From Dermatophagoides farinae (Eukaryota > Arthropoda > Arachnida > Sarcoptiformes > Pyroglyphidae): a stretch of 64,000 nt of DNA. Every line of letters begins with the position of its first letter. Position 1 is the first letter of the stretch. The stretch is taken from NCBI RefSeq assembly GCF_024713945.1, contig NW_027461514.1:248001-312000 (forward strand), given 5' to 3'. The notes beneath the pieces are model-generated. The model did not search any database and was not told the origin of the DNA. It worked only from the letters and a program-made list of their open reading frames with translations. This document shows, piece by piece, positions 19,341 through 28,076 of this stretch. The position numbers and the translations under genes are program-made.

Positions 19341-20129
19341 ATGTATGACTTAGGATTACAAGTCGGAGATGTGTGTAAGCAAATAAATTTTGCATCAAAG
19401 CTCGGTTTCAAAGGCGTTGCTTTCACAAGAACGCTTAACGGGTTAACTCGTGACAATTTACAGAAGGTGGCTCCACCCGACGTTAATTGCAATACTGATC
19501 TTGTTACTTCCATCTACAAACTTCGGGACCCACTAGACATCGAACTGAGTAATACGCCGAAATTCACCGTATTTTTTCGTCTACACGTTGTATTAAACGA
19601 AGTTTCTGATTTAACCTTGCTTCACTCGTTTTTAAAACTGTCTCAAAACTCTAAATCTGATCAATTTCATATTATAAGTGTAGAAATAAAATCCGAAAAA
19701 GTACTCAACAACTTGCTAAACTTACCTTCGAGATTGGTGGATATTATTCGAATCGGTTTAAACACATGGGATGGATTTATTAAATTAAAACGGAAACAAA
19801 TAAATCGTCTTGTGCAACTTGGATATATGTTTGAGCTTTCTTTTTTACCTGTTTTACTGAGCGTTGAGAACGTATCTTTTACTGGGCAGATTGCAGTTCA
19901 CTATTTACGATATATAAAGGCGGAAAATTTATTAATAACGTCAGAAGCACAATTTTGTACAGAAATGAGATCACGTTATGATTTAGCCACATTATTGAGT
20001 CTTTACGGTGTTACGAATGCATCAGACAGACTAAAAATTGTAAATACAAATCCTTTAAAAATTATAGAATTTGCTATATTGAGAAAAGCTAACGGTCCTA
20101 TTATAAATTTTTCTTCTAAAAACAACTAG
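19341..20129 (+). CDS. RPP30: RNase P/MRP subunit p30 (RPP30/Rpp1) homologue
   Basis: Rpp30 is the TIM-barrel-like subunit shared by nuclear RNase P and RNase MRP, acting in tRNA 5' processing. The 262-aa product starts MYDLGLQVGD, then ASKLGFKGVAFT. It has RLVDIIRIGLNTWDGFIKLKRKQINRLV and a strongly family-like C-terminal part: GYMFELSFLPVLLS, ENLLITSEAQFCTEMRSRYD, ATLLSLYGVTNASDRLKIV. In addition, ATG TC at 19311-19315 followed by a 24-nt GTAAGT...TTAG segment would splice in frame to this ATG, adding two residues (MS) ahead of MYDL. The true start may therefore be 19311. The N-terminal third is more divergent than the rest. Confidence 0.82.
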   Translation: MYDLGLQVGDVCKQINFASKLGFKGVAFTRTLNGLTRDNLQKVAPPDVNCNTDLVTSIYKLRDPLDIELSNTPKFTVFFRLHVVLNEVSDLTLLHSFLKLSQNSKSDQFHIISVEIKSEKVLNNLLNLPSRLVDIIRIGLNTWDGFIKLKRKQINRLVQLGYMFELSFLPVLLSVENVSFTGQIAVHYLRYIKAENLLITSEAQFCTEMRSRYDLATLLSLYGVTNASDRLKIVNTNPLKIIEFAILRKANGPIINFSSKNN

Positions 20130-20189
20130 GCTTTTTTTTAATAAATAAATTTTAATTAGGAATTATTAATAATATTTCTTATTATAAAA

Positions 20190-21779
20190 ATGAACAAAGT
20201 GATACAATCAATCAGAGATTTCTTTGCTAGAATTTTCTTTTCCATAATTTCTCTCTTCATTCCAAAAAAGAAACTTAAGGAAGGTCAAAAAAAACGAAAC
20301 ATATCAGAAAGCCTTATAGAAGATTTACGCAATCGCAATCATAAGCGTTCGCTGATTGCAGCTCAAGACTCGATAAATCTCGTTGATGTGATATCCTCTC
20401 CCAGCAGCCAACCTGGCAAAGAACCGCGTTTTTTAACTTGTTACAACATTATTTCAATGCGAACAGACAGTTGCATTAGGAAGATTAAAAATATAATTAG
20501 TAATTCTAAAGAAACAGATCAATTAAAATCCAGTTTTAGCTCAAATATTTCATTATCCAGAGAAAACAATAATAACAACTTAAAAGTTTGTTTCACAGAG
20601 CCCGTCATTAGTGACAGCTTTTTTTACGAATCCCCAGTCAACGCTGACAATTCGTCATCGATTTCTGATGATTCTGAATTTTCCAGTGAGAATGAAATTG
20701 AAACTAAAATTTATAAATCAATAAATAAAGACAATATTCACATGAGAGCCAATACTGCCATACCACAAATAAGTACTGAAGAAATTTCAAACGCTTTTTT
20801 TTCAGATAACGTTATGAACGTTAACCCAGCTTTGTTAGGTGCTACCTCGCATATAGATTTGCCTCATATCAATTCTGAATTTAACAATGTGGACGACTTA
20901 AACAAAGATTTGAGCGAAAACAATAACTCAAATGATATACAAACAACTCTTTCTAACGATCAATTTGTTTCTAATGAGCAATCGGTTTCTGGCGCGTCAA
21001 ACGAAGAACCTGGCAATACAGCGAAATTGCAGTTGATAGACCTAGTTGTATCGGACGAAGAATCTTTTGGTTCTGAAGAAGCAAATTACGACATTGAATT
21101 CGGCGACGATGTTATAGAAAATTCAGACATTTTTAGAGACTCAACCAATATTTGTACACCTAATGAAACCACGGATGAAAAATCTGAAGATTGCAATGAA
21201 ACCTCTGCAGAATCCTATTACGACCACGATGAAGCAGAAAAATTAAAATCAGAAGCTAAAACTGCACTAAGCCAAGAAAATTATGAACAAGCTATAGAAA
21301 TATACTTCAGTGCACTTAAAGTTACTAATCCTGAAAATAGAGAACTGACGTCAATAATATACGGCAACATCAGCTACGTTTATGGCTTTCTCAACGACTG
21401 GGACAAATCACTTGAACACGCTGATCAATGTATTAAACTAAACTCAAAATATGCGAAAGGGTATTTGCGCCGATACAAAGCTAATTATCAAAAGGATAAA
21501 ATCCACGACGCAGCAGCAGATTTAGAGAAAGCTTGTGAATTATCGGAGGAAATTGCGAAAATTTACAAAGTAACGTTGCAAACTGTTAAGAATGAATCTG
21601 CTACGCGATTCGAATCAGAAAAAAAAGAGATGCTGGACAAATTCAAAACTTTTGGAAATTGGGCTTTAGGTAAAGTTGGAATGTCGATAGACAATTTTGA
21701 ACTTGTGCAAGACAGCAACTCCGGAACATATTCCGTTAAATACAAAGGAAACAATCAATCTGAACAAGTTAGTGTTTAA
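20190..21779 (+). CDS. TTC1-like TPR co-chaperone with N-terminal hydrophobic segment (529 aa)
   Basis: The C-terminal 190 residues hold three TPRs (from EKLKSEAKTALSQENYEQAI to KGYLRRYKANYQKDKI) and then the TTC1-specific tail MLDKFKTFGNWALGKVGMS...DNFELVQDSNSGTYSVKY. TTC1 binds the C-termini of Hsp70/Hsp90. The N-terminal 340 residues are different. A hydrophobic, aromatic segment at 8-26 (IRDFFARIFFSIISLFIP) is followed by lysines, which could anchor the protein to a membrane. A long Ser/Asn/Asp/Glu-rich disordered region follows, with an acidic block before the TPRs. Human TTC1 is about 290 aa, so the extension is large. Intronless; 60 bp after RPP30 on the same strand. Confidence 0.82.
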   Translation: MNKVIQSIRDFFARIFFSIISLFIPKKKLKEGQKKRNISESLIEDLRNRNHKRSLIAAQDSINLVDVISSPSSQPGKEPRFLTCYNIISMRTDSCIRKIKNIISNSKETDQLKSSFSSNISLSRENNNNNLKVCFTEPVISDSFFYESPVNADNSSSISDDSEFSSENEIETKIYKSINKDNIHMRANTAIPQISTEEISNAFFSDNVMNVNPALLGATSHIDLPHINSEFNNVDDLNKDLSENNNSNDIQTTLSNDQFVSNEQSVSGASNEEPGNTAKLQLIDLVVSDEESFGSEEANYDIEFGDDVIENSDIFRDSTNICTPNETTDEKSEDCNETSAESYYDHDEAEKLKSEAKTALSQENYEQAIEIYFSALKVTNPENRELTSIIYGNISYVYGFLNDWDKSLEHADQCIKLNSKYAKGYLRRYKANYQKDKIHDAAADLEKACELSEEIAKIYKVTLQTVKNESATRFESEKKEMLDKFKTFGNWALGKVGMSIDNFELVQDSNSGTYSVKYKGNNQSEQVSV

Positions 21780-21912
21780 AATAGTGCATAAATACATTTG
21801 AACTCACGTTTGCTAACTGAGAAAATTTTTTATAAAGAAAGTTATTTATTATATAAGTTCATTCTAATTTAAATAAGTATCATAAAAACTACAATAAACA
21901 AACGTTGGTGAT

Positions 21913-22527
21913 TTATTGAACCATAGCCAGAGTTTCAAAGACTTCTTTTGGAGCGGAAGCAATGGCATTTTGGCGCTTAGCTTTGAATTCTGCAAGCTGG
22001 TTCTTTCTCTTTTCAAATCTGGCGAAACTCTTTTCCTTACGCTTAGTTTCAAGTTTCTTAACTACGGCATCTCCTTTCCATCCGACAGAGCTACTTAAAT
22101 CGCCAAGTCTAGTAGTTGGAGTTACATTTTTCAAAACTAAATGTTTCAAGGCATCAGGAGCGCAGACTCGTTTTTTCATGTCAAACTTGCCTGGGATTCC
22201 TTCGAAAACACTGATGCGATTTAAAGCGTCAGCTCCTCTTCTAGTTTTATGAGGGAGCATTCCACGAATAGCTCTCTTGAACATTTTTGATGGTTCTCTG
22301 TAGTGAATGTGGCTGTGTTTAGTGGGGTTTGAGTTTGAGTGTTTACGTAAAAACTCCATAAACTTCAGACGGTTTCTGAATTGAGAACGAGAAATAATTA
22401 TTTCTTCGGCACGGACAACAACCACGTTATTTCCTTCCAAAGCCTTCTTAGCAACTATGGCAGCTAACCTACCATAAATATGGTTTTTACCATCTATAAC
22501 TATTTGTTTTGAACCAGTTAAACTCAT
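21913..22527 (-). CDS. RPL13A: 60S ribosomal protein uL13 (L13a/L16)
   Basis: The 204-aa product matches eukaryotic uL13: IVIDGKNHIYGRLAAIVAKKAL, ISRSQFRNRLKFMEFLRK, HYREPSKMFKRAIRGMLPHKT, and VFEGIPGKFDMKKRV, plus the C-terminal lysine-rich helix of the eukaryotic form. Length agrees with yeast and human (199-203). Intronless. The stop codon TAA lies inside an AATAAA hexamer on the coding strand, so the polyadenylation signal may overlap the end of the gene. Confidence 0.96.
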   Translation of the reverse strand: MSLTGSKQIVIDGKNHIYGRLAAIVAKKALEGNNVVVVRAEEIIISRSQFRNRLKFMEFLRKHSNSNPTKHSHIHYREPSKMFKRAIRGMLPHKTRRGADALNRISVFEGIPGKFDMKKRVCAPDALKHLVLKNVTPTTRLGDLSSSVGWKGDAVVKKLETKRKEKSFARFEKRKNQLAEFKAKRQNAIASAPKEVFETLAMVQ

Positions 22528-22923
22528 TGCTACACTAATAATATTAAATTATTCGGACATTCTTATGTTTTGTCTAAAAATTTATACAAGGTCAAATAGA
22601 ATCTTTTATACATATTATAAAGTATACTAATATATCAAGAGGACTTTTAAAAGAAAAAGTCTGTAAAACACGAGTTTACATCGATTATTATGTGTCTGTC
22701 CATAAAATTTATTAAATCATTTTTTTTTTTATTAATACAGAATATTATATAAAATTAATCGGTATGATTTTTTTTTGAAGTTATGAAATGAACAATTATA
22801 TAGATAATCATTACTTATTATTTATATAAATAGTTAAAATTTTTAAACAAAATATTGAACTAAATTAAATTAGACTAAAGTTAACATTGTTTTTGTTTAA
22901 TAGTCTTTCCGTTATAATTTGAT
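22528..22923. other. 396-bp intergenic spacer between uL13 and HAP2
   Basis: AT-rich, with homopolymer runs of A and T and no frame longer than about 20 codons. It holds the upstream region of uL13 and the downstream region of HAP2, both on the minus strand. I see no RNA gene or repeat. Confidence 0.6.
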
Positions 22924-25800
22924 TTATTTGTTCTCCTCAACGTATAGTTCTGAATTAGATTTTGGCAAAATATTTAAAGATAAATTTTCACACGAATCCA
23001 TAATGTCGTCTAGAATTTGGTGATATATATCCCAAAGGAGGAAAAAGTAAATTATTATATTACCCTCATAAAGGATTAGCTTCATCACGTAAAAGAGTAA
23101 AATGAATTGTGTTTCAATTACACTTGTTTGAATTGATTTTTGAAAATAAAAAGCTAATTGCTCGAATGTATGTAATAAATAGTTAAAATCTCTCAGTTGA
23201 CAATTCAAAAACGTCTTATCGAAGTTTTGTTTTTCCAAGTGATGGATGGAGCAAAATGACTTCCAATCATTGAAAATCTTTGTAAAGTATTTTGTTGAAA
23301 AAATCAACAAAAATTCTTCTTTAATTATTCTTAAAATCAAGTGAAAATTTGCCGGTTCGAATTTGAGCTCGTTTTGAAAAACATATAGATTTATCTTTAA
23401 CTTTCCACAAATTAGTTTGTTTATTTCAGTAGGAAAGATAAAAGTAGAATTTTTTTCAATAGTACTTCGTATAGTTTTGACAAAAGGCGAGAAGGAATCG
23501 AATAAAAAAACACGGTATTGTTCAATCAAAAAAACATTAGCATCCATCATCGGAGTATATTGATAACTATAATGCAAAGCCAAACTGTTTAAAATTTCTA
23601 AACTCGGATATTTTTTAAAAAAATCTTTGTGTGATAGTTTTAAAGTTTGGACTAGTTCTTCCTGGTAAGGATTCATCATTATTTCGTCAGAAATAATATT
23701 ATTATTTACCGGTGAAAAATTATTGTTGAGATTGGTGTCTAAATTTATTACGAAACCTGATGGGTAATCGTAATTAATTGGTTTTTGCTTCTGATCTACA
23801 TTATTGTGCAGATTAAAAGGTGAGGGCGATAATATTTCTGGAGTCAAAATTTCTGAACTGGTAAAGTTATTTTTAAATTTAGTTTCATCTCTTTTAAAGC
23901 AAACACCTGTCAAACTAAATACAGCTTTCACGCAACTTACAATTGATCTTATCGTAAAAACAACTATGCCATATAGCAAGTAGAAAATTGGTTTGTGTAA
24001 TAGGATAACTATAAATATAGCTAATAGAAAGTAACAAACTATATGGAGCTTTGCATAAAAACGTTCAATAGAAAATATCGACGTAAATTTGTTCCAGTAG
24101 CAGAAAATATCAATATTTGCGCATGAATCATTTACAACAGGATTGTCTACGGGTTTAGGTTCTTCTGATTTATTTTCTAAACTGTTTTGTTTTTGAATAG
24201 TAAGATTTTGCCGCACTTTTTCGTCAAATTCAATTATAAACGCGCTTTCTTCTAATTTTTCGCCTCGAGCATCAAACAATAAAATCTTGCAATTGTAGAC
24301 AGCTCTGTTAAATCCAGAATCTCGCTTAAATGACAAATAAACATCTTTTTCTTTATATTCATTTACTGTGAAAGTAGACGGGAGTGTTTCGATATAATCA
24401 GGACTGTCAAGGTCAGAATCATCGCTTTCATGATGTAAACTACATTCATTTCCCATAATGGCAAATTTTCCAGTATTAGCAGAAAGGTTTCTCACGACTG
24501 ACTTCACGTGTACTATATTATGAGAAGAGCTTATAATTTGTACCGAAGAAAAACTACCTTTCGCGATCAAAGCATAGTTTTCGACTGCGTCGGCGTCTAA
24601 ACTAAATGAAACTATTGAATTGTGTTGTTTTCTTGTAAGTTTCCAAGTAAGTGAAACAGCTTTATCTGATGGTTCTTGGTTTCTAATTTTATATTTTGAC
24701 GTAGTTATCATTGGTTCGTCTTCAGCCCAACTATCTAATCTTTGATATTTTAGTATATATTTTGTGTACTCAGGACCTTTTTCCGTTAATATTTTTTCGT
24801 CTGATTGTAAGTAATCCAATGCATTATATCCGGTACAGTGGCCAGCTCTTTTTAAGCAAAACTGACTGTTGTCATCAAACCAATTAGTATTGAAATCTGA
24901 ATTCATATATGCCCATGTATAAATACTGGTTCCGATCTTTTCACATCTGTTGCCATTTAAATCAACATAGTTATTATCCACCATTAATGATTTACTTGTA
25001 TCAGTAGAACCTTTGGGAATGAGAACCATTCGATGGTTCAAAGAAGGATATGACGATCCTGCCACGTCGCCACTCAATTCCAGCTTGAAATAAAATCCGT
25101 ATTTAGGAAAGTAAACAATTGGTTTTGAAAGATTTAGCACGACGTTCAATTTATCATATTCACAACCGTTTACCGAAACTATTATTTTTAATTCAATTTC
25201 AAAAGCCAAATTTCCTGAAGTAATCGAATATACGCTATATAGAGGTTCTTCTAGTTCTATACAATGTCTCGAAGCCCAATTCTTATCATTACCAGAAAAT
25301 AGTTTACAGTGTATTTGAGATCGTTTAATGGAATTTGGGTAGTTGATTTTTTTACAACCACAAACTCTTCCCTGATTCAATAGTTCGATTTCTTCATTGC
25401 TCGAGCTTATTTGTTTCAAAATAGCATCATTTTTTGGATTTTTACAAGCTAAAGGGTCCCAGTCAACATCTTTATCTCTACTCATGTAGTTAACACTTTC
25501 GTCAGACCATCGATAATGAAATACTTTTTCTTTAAACCCGCCAAAAACATCATTCTCATACCTTAAATTATAATTTAAAAAAACATCAGACTTCTCCAAT
25601 ATTATTTCGAATTTTAAATCGTGATATAAACCTTCTATTTCATGATGTTTTTTGGCGACAAATTTTACACCACAATCTGAGTTTACATAAATAAACCCTT
25701 TATAGAATTCTTTTAATTTTCCGTTGATATTCTCAAAAACTTTTGTTCCTTGAAAGGAGATTACTGCTGAAATTAGGAAAAATAATATATAAAGAACCAT
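22924..25800 (-). CDS. HAP2: HAP2/GCS1 gamete fusogen with long cytoplasmic domain (958 aa)
   Basis: HAP2 is the class II-type fusogen that merges gamete membranes in many eukaryotes. The order is a signal peptide (1-16), an ectodomain to about 580, hydrophobic membrane segments at about 585-625, and a 330-residue C-terminal part. The HAP2 core is clear. NWASRHCIEL at 174-183, followed by a hydrophobic stretch ending YSVYSI, mirrors the family SAHCLRF signature. LELSGDVAGSSYPSLNHRMVL (240-260) mirrors the family's GDFxGYxxIPSFxxxYL. A Cys-rich block (RCEKIG ... FCLKRAGHC) follows, as expected. Cysteine spacing supports a folded ectodomain. The tail is unusual. HAP2 cytoplasmic tails are typically short and basic, but this one has ~250 residues of hydrophobic-rich helical sequence. 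Single exon; 64 bp below DPH5. Confidence 0.85.
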   Translation of the reverse strand: MVLYILFFLISAVISFQGTKVFENINGKLKEFYKGFIYVNSDCGVKFVAKKHHEIEGLYHDLKFEIILEKSDVFLNYNLRYENDVFGGFKEKVFHYRWSDESVNYMSRDKDVDWDPLACKNPKNDAILKQISSSNEEIELLNQGRVCGCKKINYPNSIKRSQIHCKLFSGNDKNWASRHCIELEEPLYSVYSITSGNLAFEIELKIIVSVNGCEYDKLNVVLNLSKPIVYFPKYGFYFKLELSGDVAGSSYPSLNHRMVLIPKGSTDTSKSLMVDNNYVDLNGNRCEKIGTSIYTWAYMNSDFNTNWFDDNSQFCLKRAGHCTGYNALDYLQSDEKILTEKGPEYTKYILKYQRLDSWAEDEPMITTSKYKIRNQEPSDKAVSLTWKLTRKQHNSIVSFSLDADAVENYALIAKGSFSSVQIISSSHNIVHVKSVVRNLSANTGKFAIMGNECSLHHESDDSDLDSPDYIETLPSTFTVNEYKEKDVYLSFKRDSGFNRAVYNCKILLFDARGEKLEESAFIIEFDEKVRQNLTIQKQNSLENKSEEPKPVDNPVVNDSCANIDIFCYWNKFTSIFSIERFYAKLHIVCYFLLAIFIVILLHKPIFYLLYGIVVFTIRSIVSCVKAVFSLTGVCFKRDETKFKNNFTSSEILTPEILSPSPFNLHNNVDQKQKPINYDYPSGFVINLDTNLNNNFSPVNNNIISDEIMMNPYQEELVQTLKLSHKDFFKKYPSLEILNSLALHYSYQYTPMMDANVFLIEQYRVFLFDSFSPFVKTIRSTIEKNSTFIFPTEINKLICGKLKINLYVFQNELKFEPANFHLILRIIKEEFLLIFSTKYFTKIFNDWKSFCSIHHLEKQNFDKTFLNCQLRDFNYLLHTFEQLAFYFQKSIQTSVIETQFILLFYVMKLILYEGNIIIYFFLLWDIYHQILDDIMDSCENLSLNILPKSNSELYVEENK

Positions 25801-25864
25801 TAAATAGCATTAGTTAAATTAACATAATTCAGTTAAAAAAGATTTTTAAATTGATACAAAATTT

Positions 25865-26674
25865 TTAATTAATTGTAAAAAGTCTCAAAAACTCAGCTTC
25901 CATTTCGTCTAAAGCTGGAGCACAAATAACTAATGAGTGTAAATGCATACCGAAATCAAAATTTATCAATTTTTTCCATGAACCAGCCGCTATTTTTTGA
26001 GTTTTATCTCCAACACGTGCGACTCCAACTAAAATTGCTTCGTCAGGCAGTTTCTCAAACAAACCAAGTTCATTCAGCTGTTGTACTGCTTGATTTATTG
26101 ACATAAAACGCGGAGACTCATAAATATTATTTCTTTTTATCAAATTATCTACAGTTTGTTCACGAACTTTTATGTCTAACAACGTCAAAGTGTGCATATT
26201 CGCGTTGTAATTGGTAATTATTTTATCAATATATGAATTTGGTCTCCAATTGGATTCGAAAAAAGGAATCGATACAGTTTGTCCAAATCGATAAAGTTGT
26301 AATCCCGTACAGCCTATTGCATTCATTATTGACGCGTTGTGAACTACTTCAATGTTTACTTTTTCGTTGTAGGCTCGCATATATAAGTCGTGATGTGTAG
26401 TGGCACAAAACGGATCTCCAATGACACAGAATGCGACGTTGGTGTTTTTAGCTGGGACAATGATTGTGTCACTATTAGATTCTACCAACTCTCGGTAAGC
26501 CATAGTAACTTCAGCGTTTGGATATCTGTCCTGAAACACTTCAAGGGAAGTTTCTAACTGCACTGATGTATAACTTTCTAAAAATATTTTCTGACATTTC
26601 TTTAAAATATTATCGCCTCTAATTGTTATATCATCAAGTGAACCAAGTCCTAAACCAACAAAGTAAAGTGTCAT
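25865..26674 (-). CDS. DPH5: Diphthine methyl ester synthase (DPH5)
   Basis: DPH5 uses SAM to methylate the modified histidine of eEF2 in diphthamide synthesis. The 269-aa product has the family start MTLYFVGLGLGSLDDITIRG and the SAM-pocket segments AYRELVE and FCVIGDPFCATTHHDLYMRA. It also has VVHNASIMNAIGCTGLQLYRFGQTVSIPFF and the C-terminal ILVGVARVGDKTQKIAAG. Length fits (yeast 300, human 285). I take the ATG at 26672-26674; codons upstream are poly-Lys-like, from a T/A tract, and the family begins at MTLY. The substrate gene, eEF2, lies 9 kb away in the same window. Confidence 0.95.
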   Translation of the reverse strand: MTLYFVGLGLGSLDDITIRGDNILKKCQKIFLESYTSVQLETSLEVFQDRYPNAEVTMAYRELVESNSDTIIVPAKNTNVAFCVIGDPFCATTHHDLYMRAYNEKVNIEVVHNASIMNAIGCTGLQLYRFGQTVSIPFFESNWRPNSYIDKIITNYNANMHTLTLLDIKVREQTVDNLIKRNNIYESPRFMSINQAVQQLNELGLFEKLPDEAILVGVARVGDKTQKIAAGSWKKLINFDFGMHLHSLVICAPALDEMEAEFLRLFTIN

Positions 26675-28076
26675 TTTTTTTGCTGTTAAGTAGACTAATT
26701 TTTTTTTGTTTTTTTTTTTTTGAAAGCTTAAACAATGATTCTTCAAACTGTTACCACACATATATAAATTAACATGAATCATTTTAGTTATTTTCATATT
26801 TCTTTCATTAATTAGATGATAAAATAATAGTTAGGTTCAAAATTATAATTTCAAATTCATGATGTTAAGGCAAAAATATTTTAATAGTTTCGACATAAAA
26901 CTACTATCTAGTTTATATTTCTAATTTATAACTATTTGATCAATTTAAACGACTTTTTACCTAAATTGACTCACGCACAAGTCAATGAACAGCTAATTTT
27001 TTAACTCTGACTGATATTTTTGTTATCTAGTGTTATTTTTTTTTAATTTAATAATACTACATTCCTTTTGGCAAATTTTCTAGTGTCAATCGGTGTAAAT
27101 GTAAATTAAACAAAATTTCTGGAAAACTAGATATCGACAATATTCAGCAGTTTTAAACCGCAGAAAAATACCAGTTTGGCTTGGCTTATTTTGTATATTA
27201 TAAATAATATAGTAGTTAAATCAGCTTAAGTGATAATAAATCACAGCACAGTCGTTATATTTATAATATAATAACCCTTAAAAATAGCAATTAAAATAAC
27301 TGAGCTTATTTTTCATTAAATTTACGTTTTTTACGATGTATTACACATCAGTAGATCGAAAAAAGTTTCATTTATTAAATTAAAAATAATACTTTAAAAT
27401 ATATTTAAACAAATAAACCTTAAGTTTTACAATAATATATCAATAAATAATAATAAACAAGTGGTATCTGGTAAAATTAATGACTGCTTTAGTAAAACAA
27501 AACATAATATCAAATCGAACTAAGACAAACAATAGCACAAAGTTTATTTGATTAATTGGTTTTTCGAACCTATTAATCAAAAAACAAATTTTTTTAAAGT
27601 CAAATACATATTTAAGCTAGCCTAGTTTTTTTCTACTATTTAATGCACTATCGGAAAACAGTGGAATTGTTGTAATACTTTTAATTAGTGCTTTTATAAT
27701 ATATTTATTTTAAATTATTATTAAAATAAGTCATGTAAAATTATTAATTAAAAAACTAGACAGATAAATAATAAATTTTGTTGTTTTTCGTATTATAATT
27801 ATGTAATATCATTATGATTTACTAAATAAATTAAGAATATTATAATAAAGCGATATTCTGATGTCATGATAGTTACGATAGTCCTTTTGATCATTATTTG
27901 GATTATAAAGCACTTAACATCGTTAATAAATGATTAAAATAATAAAAATAATTTATAATAAATGTTTGGAAAAATTGTTACTTAGTGAAGCTACAACTAA
28001 ATTTACATATATAATATTTAGTCTAGTAAAAATTTGAGTTTTTAACATGAAAAAACGAAATTAATGTTGTGTATTG
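26675..28076. other. Largest gene-free stretch (1.4 kb)
   Basis: Extremely AT-rich, with no frame over about 25 codons on either strand and no GTAAGT-linked exons. It separates the divergent DPH5 and SMYD genes, so it holds both promoters. It begins with a 24-bp T-rich tract near 26699-26722 and contains a 35-nt imperfect hairpin at 27547-27581. A search by eye for tRNA arms and U1, U2, U4, U5 and U6 core motifs found nothing convincing. It could hold a noncoding RNA, a replication origin or nothing functional. Confidence 0.6.
27547..27581. repeat. 35-nt inverted repeat (hairpin) in the 1.4-kb spacer
   Basis: Arms TTTGATTAAT (27547-27556) and ATTAATCAAA (27572-27581) are perfect reverse complements. 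Inside them, after a T/T mismatch, GGTT (27558-27561) pairs with AACC (27567-27570), leaving a 5-nt loop. That gives 14 pairs with one mismatch. In AT-rich DNA such hairpins can arise by chance, but the GC-containing inner stem and 10-bp outer arms are longer than others I saw. Confidence 0.55.

Noticed and set aside
19371-19396. GTAAGC...AAAG segment in RPP30
   Set aside because: Unspliced residues (VCKQINFASKLGF) fit the family better, and the acceptor lacks a pyrimidine or TAG context.
23913-23938. 26-nt GTAAGTTG...TTAG segment in HAP2 (minus)
   Set aside because: It resembles the intron class, but removing it shifts the frame to a stop within about seven codons, so it is coding sequence.
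26675-26797. N-terminal extension of DPH5 through a poly-Lys stretch
   Set aside because: Codons come from a T/A homopolymer tract, and DPH5 proteins start at MTLY-like sequence, so the internal ATG is preferred.
27461-27490. U2-snRNA-like phrase CAAGTGGTATCTGGT
   Set aside because: Only a short match. No stem I sequence upstream, no Sm site, and spacing differs from U2.
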